Below are positions 33,179-41,667 of a DNA stretch of 64,000 bases, in pieces. The notes beneath the pieces are model-generated. The model ran no database searches and was not told the origin of the DNA. It saw only the letters and a list, made by a program, of their open reading frames with translations. The stretch's first letter is position 1; the number at the start of each line of letters is the position of its first letter. This DNA is from Gammaproteobacteria bacterium. GTDB lineage: Bacteria; Pseudomonadota; Gammaproteobacteria; Pseudomonadales; Azotimanducaceae. A program made the position numbers and the translations under genes. The stretch is from NCBI GenBank assembly GCA_009840545.1, contig VXNM01000011.1, forward strand, positions 62,001 to 126,000. The letters are read 5' to 3'.

Positions 33179-35068
33179 CTAAGGAATAACGGTTTCGTTT
33201 TCGGCAAGAACAGGAACTGGTATATTCAATATTTGTCCGTAGACTTGGGCAAACGAGATTACGTTTTTCACGTAGTTACGGGTTTCGTGAAATGGAATCG
33301 TTTCGATCCACACACGTATATCCATGCCGCTTGCATCCTTTATCCATTGATCTACGCGATGCGACCCTGCGTTGTATGCAGCGTAAGCCAAGACATGACT
33401 GTCAAATTCCTCAATGAGTTCTAACAAGTGGTGAGAACCGATGTAGACGTTAATTGAGGGATTTAGCAACGATGAGGAAGAAGGACGAGAAGCACGAAGA
33501 TTGCTGGCGGTCCGTCGAGCTGTGGCCAACATCAGCTGCATGAGCCCTCGAGCACCGACGGGAGAGATTGCCCGCGCATTAAATGCACTCTCTTGACGTG
33601 CAATCGCAAGCAAGATCGGCAGACTAATGTTTGTCATGTGTGCATTGCGCTTGAATTCATCAATGTACAGCATGGGGAACCTTGCATCGATTAGGTCGAG
33701 CGCATCGGCAGAGAAAGCTGCCTGGATCGCGTCGTAGGTCCAACCAATGTTTGCTATTTCGTGGGCAACCCATGCCTTAGCGTCCTGCTCAAGTTGCGGA
33801 ATTAGCCACTTCCACTCTTTCTTTGCGCTAGCTTCATCTCCAACAGCATAGAGCTCAAAGATCCGTGCGATGCGCGGATCGCTCATGTACTCAATACGCT
33901 TGTCATGGGGATTGTCCCATGTGTGGCCGTTTAGTTGAATGGGTAAACCTAGTTGATGCGCGGCTAGAAATCCGTAATAGGTACGCAGCTCTGCTAATTC
34001 TTCGAGGGTTGCGATTGCATCGACATTTCCGAGGTTCAGGTTGACGACTCCCCACCAGAATCTCCACTTGTAATTTGATCGTTCTGACTCAGGGTACACC
34101 GATAGCCACTCATTGGCTAATTCCCAGTCTCGTTGTGCCATTGCCGTATCGGCGATTCGCTCTATCGTCGCCGCATCGAAATTTGGGTCGACGGGACGAA
34201 TCAACACACCCTCTCGTGCAGCCCAGAAAGCCAGGTCGCCATCTAGCTGAGAAGTTTCTGTCGAATCAAAGTCGTACTGCATACGATATTCAGCCCATAG
34301 TTCTCGAGCTTTCCTTCCTTCGTCCTTTGCGTATTCGCGGAGACCGTGTGCTAGAGCAACTCGTCCCCACTCGTTGTCTGCAAAGCGTCGCTTGTCTCGG
34401 ACGAGACTGGGTCGAACGTGAACGTCATACAGCAATTGCGCTTTGGAACGATCCGATTGGTTGAAGAATCGCATCAGATAGCGTGCTAGAACTCTCGAAT
34501 TTTCCTGCACTGCAAGTTGCAAGCGTTGCCAAGCGATATCGAATGTGACGTTTCCATTGCTAATCCAAGTGCCAAAAATTGGGTCGCACTCCTTAGGTTG
34601 CGATACGCCCACATTCCAAAGATCGGGGACCAACGACATCGCTTTGTCAGTTTGGCCGATTCGATGAAGAGCATGCACATACTTGCATTGATCGATAGGA
34701 TCGCCTGATGGAGTGTAGTGTTGTGTATAGGTCGACCACCTGCCTGCCTTTGCCTGGGCATTCAACCATCTCTGGAAGAACTCTTCTGACAGCACTGAGT
34801 TCTTTAGCTGGTCGCGGATACTCATCGCCTGCTCGGCGGAGTGTAACGACAATCTGCGAACGCCGTCTTGATATACGAGGTACTCGTACAACGGGTATTC
34901 GCGGAGTTCCTCTTTGAGACGTTCGAACTCGCGAATGCGTCCGGAGTCACGGGCGTGTTTTGCTTGCTTGTACTTTTGTCTTAGGTCGATCAGCTCGTCG
35001 TAGTAGGCACTGGTGTTAGCTGTAAACAGCAGAGCAACTATACAAACGCACGAAGCAAGTAGCTTCAT
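33179..35068 (-). CDS. slt: Soluble lytic murein transglycosylase
   Basis: A 629-residue periplasmic enzyme cleaving peptidoglycan glycan strands. It starts with a signal peptide (LLASCVCIVALLFTANTSA) and a long alpha-superhelical U-domain, as in E. coli Slt70 (about 618 residues mature). The catalytic domain is at the C-terminus: LLAIARQESAFNARAISPVG with the catalytic Glu near residue 485, GARGLMQLM, then YAAYNAGSHRVDQWI and PFHETRNYVKNV. Located between uspA and tatD on the same strand. SltY-type identity is likely. Confidence 0.93.
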   Translation of the reverse strand: MKLLASCVCIVALLFTANTSAYYDELIDLRQKYKQAKHARDSGRIREFERLKEELREYPLYEYLVYQDGVRRLSLHSAEQAMSIRDQLKNSVLSEEFFQRWLNAQAKAGRWSTYTQHYTPSGDPIDQCKYVHALHRIGQTDKAMSLVPDLWNVGVSQPKECDPIFGTWISNGNVTFDIAWQRLQLAVQENSRVLARYLMRFFNQSDRSKAQLLYDVHVRPSLVRDKRRFADNEWGRVALAHGLREYAKDEGRKARELWAEYRMQYDFDSTETSQLDGDLAFWAAREGVLIRPVDPNFDAATIERIADTAMAQRDWELANEWLSVYPESERSNYKWRFWWGVVNLNLGNVDAIATLEELAELRTYYGFLAAHQLGLPIQLNGHTWDNPHDKRIEYMSDPRIARIFELYAVGDEASAKKEWKWLIPQLEQDAKAWVAHEIANIGWTYDAIQAAFSADALDLIDARFPMLYIDEFKRNAHMTNISLPILLAIARQESAFNARAISPVGARGLMQLMLATARRTASNLRASRPSSSSLLNPSINVYIGSHHLLELIEEFDSHVLAYAAYNAGSHRVDQWIKDASGMDIRVWIETIPFHETRNYVKNVISFAQVYGQILNIPVPVLAENETVIP

Positions 35069-35098
35069 GTGAGCCCATCACACTGATTGGAAATCGAG

Positions 35099-35533
35099 CT
35101 AGTCGCCAACACGTACTGCAAGAACGTCGCAGGTTGCCTTTTGCAGTACTCCGTTGAGTGTCGAACCAAATAGGATGGCCAAACCGTGCCGTCCGTGGCT
35201 CCCGACAACAATGACGTCAATGTCCTTTTCATCTGCAATGCGACGAATTTCAGTGTCAATTCGCCCGAAAGCGAGATGCTGCCTCGTCCTTGGTATGTCG
35301 AACCCCTGTGACAGCTCTCGCAGAAACGATTCTGCTTGATCGTAAATAGCCTGATGCAGCGAGGAGAGATCCATGGGTATTTCGTCGCCATATGCGAGAC
35401 TCTGTGGCTCTATAACATGTACGATGTGTAGCTGAGCATTATAGAGTTGGGCCAGTATAGAAGCATGCTCTGCTACATGTCGGCAATCTTCCGTCAAGTC
35501 GACGGCAAGCAGAACTCGAGAATACTTGCTCAT
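35099..35533 (-). CDS. Universal stress protein (UspA family)
   Basis: A 144-residue single Usp domain. The N-terminal YSRVLLAVDLTEDCRHVAEHA and C-terminal VIVVGSHGRHGLAILFGSTLNGVLQKATCDVLAV (marker GSHGRHGLAILFGSTLNGVL, with the G-2x-G-9x-G-S pattern of ATP-binding members) are clear. Acts in the cytoplasm in stress survival; specific role unknown. It lies upstream of slt on the same strand and divergent from the next small membrane protein. Confidence 0.92.
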   Translation of the reverse strand: MSKYSRVLLAVDLTEDCRHVAEHASILAQLYNAQLHIVHVIEPQSLAYGDEIPMDLSSLHQAIYDQAESFLRELSQGFDIPRTRQHLAFGRIDTEIRRIADEKDIDVIVVGSHGRHGLAILFGSTLNGVLQKATCDVLAVRVGD

Positions 35534-35606
35534 AATTGAGACTAAACCATCACGGCAATCAACAAGAAATTATGTATCAAATTGATGCTTTGAACCACTA
35601 GCAATA

Positions 35607-36167
35607 ATGTTCTGGATTCTATTGACAACAGCGTTTCTTGTAGTCTTCGGTGGAATACTCTTGGTACTGCCATCGAAGAGCGAGAGACAGATAGGACGAA
35701 TGCGCATTGATGCCAGAAAGTACGGTTTACAAACTCAGGGTATTGTGGTAACTGACGTCAATGCACCCGCTATTGAGAGAGTCACAGCAGGAGGAAAGAT
35801 TAAAACCCCAAAGGTACAGTGCATAGCGTGGGAGAAGCTTTATGAGGAGGAATACACCGAAATTCCTACATGGACTCTTTACAAATCCACAAAGGAATAT
35901 GGTCCGGTCGAAGGCTACGTCATCGAACCTCAGCTGAAAGAGGTTGGATTGGAGCTACAAGTGGAGTATTGGAGAAGAGTAGGTCAAGCGATAGAACAGC
36001 TACCGGACAGGGTGGTTGCTGTCAAGAGCGATCGCAACGGAGTTGCATGGATTGGCCAGGAACGACTGGACTCTCCACCCAGTGAATTTGTCCAAGAAAT
36101 GTTGGCAGGTCTGGCAGATCTTTCTAAGGCAAATGTTGAACTGGTACGAGACAGAATCAACGAATAA
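35607..36167 (+). CDS. Hypothetical single-span membrane protein
   Basis: A 186-residue protein with one N-terminal helix (FWILLTTAFLVVFGGILLVL) and a mostly hydrophilic body. The region after the helix (SERQIGRMRIDARKYGLQTQ) is basic, so the body probably faces the cytoplasm. The middle has WEKLYEEEYTEIPTWTLY and the end is helical (VQEMLAGLADLSKANVELV). No family recognised. It precedes topA by about 250 bases in the same direction. Confidence 0.6.
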   Translation: MFWILLTTAFLVVFGGILLVLPSKSERQIGRMRIDARKYGLQTQGIVVTDVNAPAIERVTAGGKIKTPKVQCIAWEKLYEEEYTEIPTWTLYKSTKEYGPVEGYVIEPQLKEVGLELQVEYWRRVGQAIEQLPDRVVAVKSDRNGVAWIGQERLDSPPSEFVQEMLAGLADLSKANVELVRDRINE

Positions 36168-36421
36168 GCACCATATGATGGGTGAATCGACGTGACTTCT
36201 TTGGTAACGAAAAGAGGTCTCATTGAACCAATCAATTCTGACTGTGTCTATGCGTATTGGCATAGAGTCCTCGGTGCTTCCCTTCGCCGAGTGTCGATGC
36301 TCGATTTGAGAGCGATCAGTTAGGTTGCCAAAATATCTAGAAATCGAATCGTGTATATATATATGTGTACCAGCCAATCATCGATTGAAGCTAGGAAGCA
36401 AATCGCTCAACAAGGAGAGTA

Positions 36422-39094
36422 ATGAGCAAATCATTGGTAATTGTCGAATCGCCTAACAAGACCAAGACTATCAGCAGGTATCTTGGCAAGGAGTTCGTGG
36501 TGAAATCAAGCCGCGGGCACATACGCGATCTTCCGACGAGTTCAACACAGATCGGTGAGTCGAAAGCAAAGCGTGTAGCGAAGAATCTTAGCCCCGCGCA
36601 AAAGGAGAAAGCTCGGGAACGACGCGCGAGATTGGCTCGAGTCCGAAGTATGGGCGTTGATCCCGATAACGATTGGGTTGCGAATTGGATAGTCTCAGTA
36701 GGAAAGGAATCTGTTGTCAACGACTTGCAGAAAGCAGCGCAAGGATCCGACCTAATCTATCTGGCTACCGACCGAGATCGAGAAGGGGAGGCTATTGCCT
36801 GGCATCTGCAGGAGATCATTGGAGGAGACTCCCAGAAATTTCGTCGAGTTGTCTTCAATGAAATAACCAAGAACGCGATCGACGATGCGTTTGCAAATCC
36901 AGGAAGTGTCAACACTGATCGAGTCAATGCATATAAAGCACGAAGATTTCTTGATCGAGTCGTGGGTTTCGAACTGTCTCCGCTGCTTTGGAAAAAGATT
37001 GCTAGGGGACTCTCAGCCGGACGGGTTCAATCGGTGGCAGTACGGCTTGTAGTTGAAAGAGAACGAGAAATCCGGGCGTTTAACGTCGAAGAATACTGGG
37101 AGCTCTTTGCCTATCTAACTCGGTCAACGAACGGTTCGAACGATTCTGGCGATTCGTATCGATTCAAGGTTGTAGCTCACTTGGGAGATTCACTCTCGCT
37201 GAAGAATGAGGTCGAAGCCCAATCTGCACTCGAAGAGCTGAATCAGCAAGAGTATAAGGTGGTGCGGCATGAGAAAAAGCCTACCGGGTCGAGACCTCAG
37301 CCGCCGTTCATTACATCGACGTTACAACAAGCTGCTTCTTCCAGGTTGGGCTACAACGTTGCCCGAACGATGAGGATCGCCCAAAGCTTGTACGAGAGCG
37401 GATTGATTACGTATATGCGTACGGACTCGACAAACTTGGCTAGCGATGCTGTCAACAATGTTCGTCAATTCCTGAACAAAGAGATGGGTCCTCGGTACGT
37501 TCCTGAATCTCCGGCAGTCTATCGGACCAAATCAAAGGCCGCACAAGAAGCCCATGAAGCTATAAGACCTTCGGATGTATCAGTCAAAGCTACTGACTTA
37601 AAGTCCCTCGACGACAGTCAACTCAAGCTGTATGACCTCATCTGGAGACGATTTGTCGCATGTCAGATGACCAACGCCAAGTATGAGAGTGTGACCACGA
37701 GAGTTCAAGCGGGCGACTTCGAACTTAGGATTCAAGGTCGAGTGGTTGTCTTTGATGGATTCACTAGAGTCTGGAGTCCTCCGTCTAGAGGCGAAGACGA
37801 CCAAGTCGTACCAGATTTTCAAGTGGGAGAGATACTTCGCAAGTTGGAAGTGGAGAAGACGCAGCACTTCACAAAGCCTCCAGCACGTTATCGCGAGGCA
37901 AGCTTGGTACGTGAACTTGAGGAACGCGGCATTGGACGTCCGAGTACCTACGTACCGATCATTTCAACGATTCAAGAACGGGGCTACGTTTCCTTGCGAC
38001 AGAAACGGTTTCATGCAGAGAGGATAGGCGAGCTGGTCACAGATCGACTTACCGAAAGTTTTGCTTCTCTCATGGACTATGAGTTCACTTCGAAAATGGA
38101 GCAAGATGAGCTCGACCTTATCGCACTAGGCAAGAAGGACTGGTTAGACGTACTGAATACCTTCTACAGGACTTTTACCGATCAGCTCAAGGCGGCCGAC
38201 GACGAAATGCGCCGAAACGAGCCTATCCCTACATCAATCGAATGCGGTGAATGTGGAAAGAAAATGCTGATTCGAGTTGCAAAGTCTGGTGCGTTCCTGG
38301 GATGTGCTGGATATGACCTGCCGCCAAAGGAGAGATGCAAGCACACGATGAATCTCTCACTGCAGGAAGACTCTTTCGACGTCGGGGACGATGAAGCAGA
38401 AAGCAAGATATTGCGCCTGAAGAAGAAGTGCCCAATTTGCCAGACTGCCATGGAGTCTTTTCTTCTTGATAGGACGCGAAGGGTTCATATTTGTGGCAAT
38501 CAAGACTGTAGTGGGCACGAAGTAGAAATCGGAGAGTTTCAGCTCAAGGAATATGAAGGTCCCTCAATCGAGTGTGATCGTTGTCAAGGAGAGATGCAAC
38601 GCCGTAACGGGAGATTTGGTCCGTTTTTCGCATGCACAAACGAGTCCTGCGGAAATACGCGCAAGATCTTGGCAAGCGGTAAGGTTGCGCCTCCCCGTGC
38701 AGACCCTATTCCGATGCCGGAATTGCTTTGCGACGGTATTGACGATCATTTTGTGCTTCGTGATGGCGCTGCTGGTATATTCTTGGCCGCTAGCAAGTAT
38801 CCACGCAATCGCCAGACTCGCGCTCCGCTTGTTAAGGAACTTCTACCTCATTCAAACGAGATCGATCCAAAATTTAGGCACTTGTTGAGTGCCCCTGTTG
38901 AAGATCCGTCAGGTCGCGAAACAACTGTAAGGTTTTCGCGAAAGACACAGCAGCATTACATACGTGTGGACGCCAAGGGAAAACCCTGGAGTGCGCACTA
39001 TGAGAACGGGAAGTGGGTGGAGAGTAGGGATCCCCCAAAGAAGTCTCCGGCTAGAAGACGGTCGAAGCTATTCGAAGACACGAAGCCAGTTTGA
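36422..39094 (+). CDS. topA: DNA topoisomerase I
   Basis: Relaxes negatively supercoiled DNA as a type IA enzyme. The Toprim domain starts at SLVIVESPNKTKTISRYLG and has TDRDREGEAIAWHL near residue 117. The active-site Tyr is Tyr331 in LITYMRTDSTNLA, close to Tyr319 of E. coli; IARGLSAGRVQSVAVRLVVE and ERGIGRPSTYVPIISTIQERGYV are also diagnostic. Three C-terminal zinc-finger-like repeats follow (CGECGKKML, CPICQTAME, CDRCQGEMQRRNGRFGPFFAC), then a basic tail. GGAGAG lies just before the ATG. Length 890 is typical. It is convergent with lexA. Confidence 0.96.
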   Translation: MSKSLVIVESPNKTKTISRYLGKEFVVKSSRGHIRDLPTSSTQIGESKAKRVAKNLSPAQKEKARERRARLARVRSMGVDPDNDWVANWIVSVGKESVVNDLQKAAQGSDLIYLATDRDREGEAIAWHLQEIIGGDSQKFRRVVFNEITKNAIDDAFANPGSVNTDRVNAYKARRFLDRVVGFELSPLLWKKIARGLSAGRVQSVAVRLVVEREREIRAFNVEEYWELFAYLTRSTNGSNDSGDSYRFKVVAHLGDSLSLKNEVEAQSALEELNQQEYKVVRHEKKPTGSRPQPPFITSTLQQAASSRLGYNVARTMRIAQSLYESGLITYMRTDSTNLASDAVNNVRQFLNKEMGPRYVPESPAVYRTKSKAAQEAHEAIRPSDVSVKATDLKSLDDSQLKLYDLIWRRFVACQMTNAKYESVTTRVQAGDFELRIQGRVVVFDGFTRVWSPPSRGEDDQVVPDFQVGEILRKLEVEKTQHFTKPPARYREASLVRELEERGIGRPSTYVPIISTIQERGYVSLRQKRFHAERIGELVTDRLTESFASLMDYEFTSKMEQDELDLIALGKKDWLDVLNTFYRTFTDQLKAADDEMRRNEPIPTSIECGECGKKMLIRVAKSGAFLGCAGYDLPPKERCKHTMNLSLQEDSFDVGDDEAESKILRLKKKCPICQTAMESFLLDRTRRVHICGNQDCSGHEVEIGEFQLKEYEGPSIECDRCQGEMQRRNGRFGPFFACTNESCGNTRKILASGKVAPPRADPIPMPELLCDGIDDHFVLRDGAAGIFLAASKYPRNRQTRAPLVKELLPHSNEIDPKFRHLLSAPVEDPSGRETTVRFSRKTQQHYIRVDAKGKPWSAHYENGKWVESRDPPKKSPARRRSKLFEDTKPV

Positions 39095-39231
39095 GCTTTT
39101 GCTAGGTCTACCTAAGAGAGCTCAGGTAGAGTTCTGTCCTGCTTGTTATGTGAAAGCAGTTGTCTAGCAGCGAGAGTCGCTAGCACGTTGGTATTAGTGA
39201 GCGTAGCCGCCTATTTATATTGAACCAAAGA

Positions 39232-39849
39232 CTAGTCGAGCCTGACGAGACCCACCTTGATTCCCTCGATGTCTAGTCTCTGTGTGTTCAGGTCAACAAT
39301 GATTGGATCGACGGTTGGGTTTTCGGCAATAAGCTCAACTTTGGAGTCATTTGGACGACGGTAGAAACGTTTTACTGTCACTTCATCTTCCACCCTAGCC
39401 ACCACAATCTGATTGTTCCTGACATCGGTCGTCTTGTGAACGGCCAACAGGTCCCCGTCCATGATTCCGGCTCGGACCATACTGTCTCCCTGAACTTTTA
39501 GAAAGTAGTCGGCTTTTGGCGAAAACAAAGTGTGAGGAACCTGAACGGTTCGCTCGATGTGTTCCTCCGAGAGTATCGGACTTCCAGCTGCCACTCTCCC
39601 AACTACAGGAATAGACTGTGCGTCGTACTCGTGGGTGAGCCGAATGCCCCGTGAGGTGTTGCGATTGACCTTGATTACACCTTTGCGTTCCAGCGCTTTG
39701 AGGTGTTCTTCAGACGCGTTGGGAGAGCGAAATTCGAAATGATCTGCAATGTCACGTCGTGTTGGAGGGTAACCCGAAGTCGAAATCCAATTTCGGATCA
39801 AATCGAGCACTTCCTGTTGCCGATTTGTAAGTTTTACAGGCTTTGGCAT
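39232..39849 (-). CDS. lexA: LexA repressor
   Basis: The SOS master repressor, 205 residues. The N-terminal winged helix reads LTNRQQEVLDLIRNWISTSG and PPTRRDIADHFEFRSPNASEEHLKAL. The self-cleavage site is the Ala-Gly in VVGRVAAGSPI near residue 87; the catalytic Ser is in KVQGDSMVRAGIMDGDLLAV and the catalytic Lys in VEDEVTVKRFYRR. A matching operator lies about 38 bases upstream (separate entry), consistent with autoregulation. Next to topA, as in Pseudomonas-type chromosomes, though here the two genes are convergent. Confidence 0.95.
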   Translation of the reverse strand: MPKPVKLTNRQQEVLDLIRNWISTSGYPPTRRDIADHFEFRSPNASEEHLKALERKGVIKVNRNTSRGIRLTHEYDAQSIPVVGRVAAGSPILSEEHIERTVQVPHTLFSPKADYFLKVQGDSMVRAGIMDGDLLAVHKTTDVRNNQIVVARVEDEVTVKRFYRRPNDSKVELIAENPTVDPIIVDLNTQRLDIEGIKVGLVRLD

Positions 39850-40157
39850 TTTGTGTAATTCCTATGTACACGTTCAGTAGTGTTAATGTATACATATGGA
39901 TACAAAATTGCAAGTGTTTTTGTTCAGTATTTTGTTTGGTCAGTCTCACTTAGTTTGGTACTGACTTCGGATGACGGTATGCAGATGCAATCAAGCATGT
40001 GTACGCGAGCAATCGTATCGGGACACACTTAGATCAGTACAAAGAACATAGCTGTAGTGGTCTCTTTCTAACTAGTACTGAGTTGGTACGAATTGGGTCT
40101 CACGGTCACACAGTCGTTGACATCTAACCAATGACCGGTCGACTTCCATCAATTGAA
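39850..40157. other. Intergenic region upstream of lexA
   Basis: About 310 bases between the lexA start and the end of the first PH-domain gene. It contains the LexA operator described separately. The remainder shows no other hairpin, RNA gene or coding frame that I trust. Confidence 0.5.
39887..39904 (-). promoter_or_regulatory. Probable LexA operator (SOS box) upstream of lexA
   Basis: TGTAT-ACATATGG-ATACA is an 18-base interrupted palindrome with a CATATG centre, 38 bases before the lexA start codon. It has the TGTAT-N8-ATACA form close to the gammaproteobacterial LexA box (CTGT-N8-ACAG). Its place in front of lexA supports autoregulation. Assigned by pattern and context. Confidence 0.7.
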
Positions 40158-40826
40158 TCAATCCGTATCTTGCACTCCATTATCTTTGATCGTTCCACCA
40201 TCTCCTTCTGGATGCTCATTTTCTTGGTACTTGGAGATCTGTTCCAGAACATGGTCACGGAGTGCTTCAGCCGTCTCGGGACTCAGCCCTTCAATTCGAA
40301 AAGCCCTTCCCGCGGCAGTAAATACCTCCAACGTGGACAAATTGAACATTCGTTCAAACAGATTCCGGTGGGTTGAAGCATGCTGGATACGCCTGAACGG
40401 CGCACATGAAGCAACATTCTTGAAAAGGCCACGACGATAGTTGAGATCCTCTTGTCTGACTGCGTACGATCTTCTTGGCACTTCCAACAAAGGCGCGACG
40501 TAGGCTACGAACAGGAAAACAGGGACTAGTGCTGCCAGAAAGACCGACACAGCCCCAAGCCAAACCATTACCAGTTGTTCCATCCAATCAAGCTCAGGGA
40601 ATTCTTCGGGTATTGTCAACCATCCTGCGACCCCAAGAAACACGATTAGAGAGCAAGGGATGAGATAGAGGAGATTCCCACACAGGATCATCGATCTCAA
40701 GCGTATCTCTACGGGCACCCAAGAGAATTTTCGAGCTCTGGGTATCTGATCAATGGGTACTTGAGGATTCTTGAACGATGTTGTCGCCACTACCCTTTCT
40801 CTTTTCGTCCCACTCCCTTCTGCCAT
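40158..40826 (-). CDS. PH-domain (bPH2/YdbS-like) membrane protein, copy 1
   Basis: A 222-residue protein with two transmembrane segments (ILCGNLLYLIPCSLIVFLGV; MVWLGAVSVFLAALVPVFLF) followed by a bacterial PH (bPH2, formerly DUF304) domain with the markers YAVRQEDLNYRRGLF, APFRRIQHASTHRNLFERMF and LSTLEVFTAAG. It is clearly paralogous to the next gene (41035-41667): the PH domains align across their length, for example LNYRRGLF against LNYQRGLF and RIQHAST in both. The C-terminal tail is short and hydrophilic. A separate 208-base gap parts it from copy 2, so a shared promoter is uncertain. Role unknown; the YdbS/YdbT pair in Bacillus has been linked to resistance to a bacteriocin. Confidence 0.82.
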   Translation of the reverse strand: MAEGSGTKRERVVATTSFKNPQVPIDQIPRARKFSWVPVEIRLRSMILCGNLLYLIPCSLIVFLGVAGWLTIPEEFPELDWMEQLVMVWLGAVSVFLAALVPVFLFVAYVAPLLEVPRRSYAVRQEDLNYRRGLFKNVASCAPFRRIQHASTHRNLFERMFNLSTLEVFTAAGRAFRIEGLSPETAEALRDHVLEQISKYQENEHPEGDGGTIKDNGVQDTD

Positions 40827-41034
40827 AAAGCTCCAAGAGTTGAGTCCAGCCTTGCTCTTTCATAGATCTCTCTCAAGCTTTCTTGTTGGTCATGCTTGAG
40901 ATTGCATCTATTAAATGCCCCTCTACAGAGACCAAATTGAGGAATCCCTCTCCACGAACTGTTAATTTTCTGGAGTAATGACATCACAGCCTCTTTCCGT
41001 ATGTTCTTGTGTGGTTAGACATCGTCTCGCCGGA

Positions 41035-41667
41035 TCACTCGAGATCCCCATCTCGTTCCTCGTCAGAGGACGCCAGATTCTCCTCGGACTCTCCATGTTG
41101 CTTGAACTGTGAGACTTGAGCGAGGACGTGGTCTCTGAGATTCCGTGCAATCTTGGGATCTAGTCCAGTAATTTGAACTGCTTGTCCAGCAGCCGTATAG
41201 ACCTCAAGGGATGCTAGATTAAACATCCGTTCCAAGAAATATTGCTGCGTTGAAGCATGTTGAATGCGATTGAACGGCGCACTGGATACGGTTGTAGTAA
41301 AAAGACCTCGTTGATAGTTCAAATCTTCAAGCCGAACGGCGTACTTTCTCTTGGGCACTTCAAATATTGGTACAACAAACCAACGAAATGGGAGCAACGG
41401 AGTTAGCACCAGTAGCCCGATTGCAAGGGACGATTGGAATAAGAACGTCCACCCTTGAAAGCCTCCTACAGGTTCAATGCTATCCATATAGAGCCACACC
41501 GATGTTGCAAGAAGAAATGCCGGGATGAACCAGAGCAAATGGAGTAGATTTCTGACGAAAATCTGCAGTTTGAGGCGAGGCTCCACAGGATGCCAGGCGA
41601 TTTCTTCTATGGAAGGAATCTGATTAATGGGAACCGGGGAATTGTCGAACATGAACCTCATCGCCAT
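41035..41667 (-). CDS. PH-domain (bPH2/YdbS-like) membrane protein, copy 2
   Basis: A 210-residue protein with the same plan as copy 1: two membrane helices (NLLHLLWFIPAFLLATSVWL; LFQSSLAIGLLVLTPLL) and one bPH2 domain with YAVRLEDLNYQRGLF, APFNRIQHASTQQYFLERMF and LASLEVYTAAG. Its start overlaps the end of the larger PH gene by 10 bases, so these two are likely translated together as a YdbS/YdbT-type pair, and copy 1 is the extra. The last 20 residues are acidic. Confidence 0.85.
   Translation of the reverse strand: MAMRFMFDNSPVPINQIPSIEEIAWHPVEPRLKLQIFVRNLLHLLWFIPAFLLATSVWLYMDSIEPVGGFQGWTFLFQSSLAIGLLVLTPLLPFRWFVVPIFEVPKRKYAVRLEDLNYQRGLFTTTVSSAPFNRIQHASTQQYFLERMFNLASLEVYTAAGQAVQITGLDPKIARNLRDHVLAQVSQFKQHGESEENLASSDEERDGDLE

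Noticed and set aside
39107-39131. Weak hairpin (TCTACCT/AGGTAGA) between topA and lexA
   Set aside because: Only 7 bp with a 10-base loop and no T-run on either strand; too weak to call a terminator.
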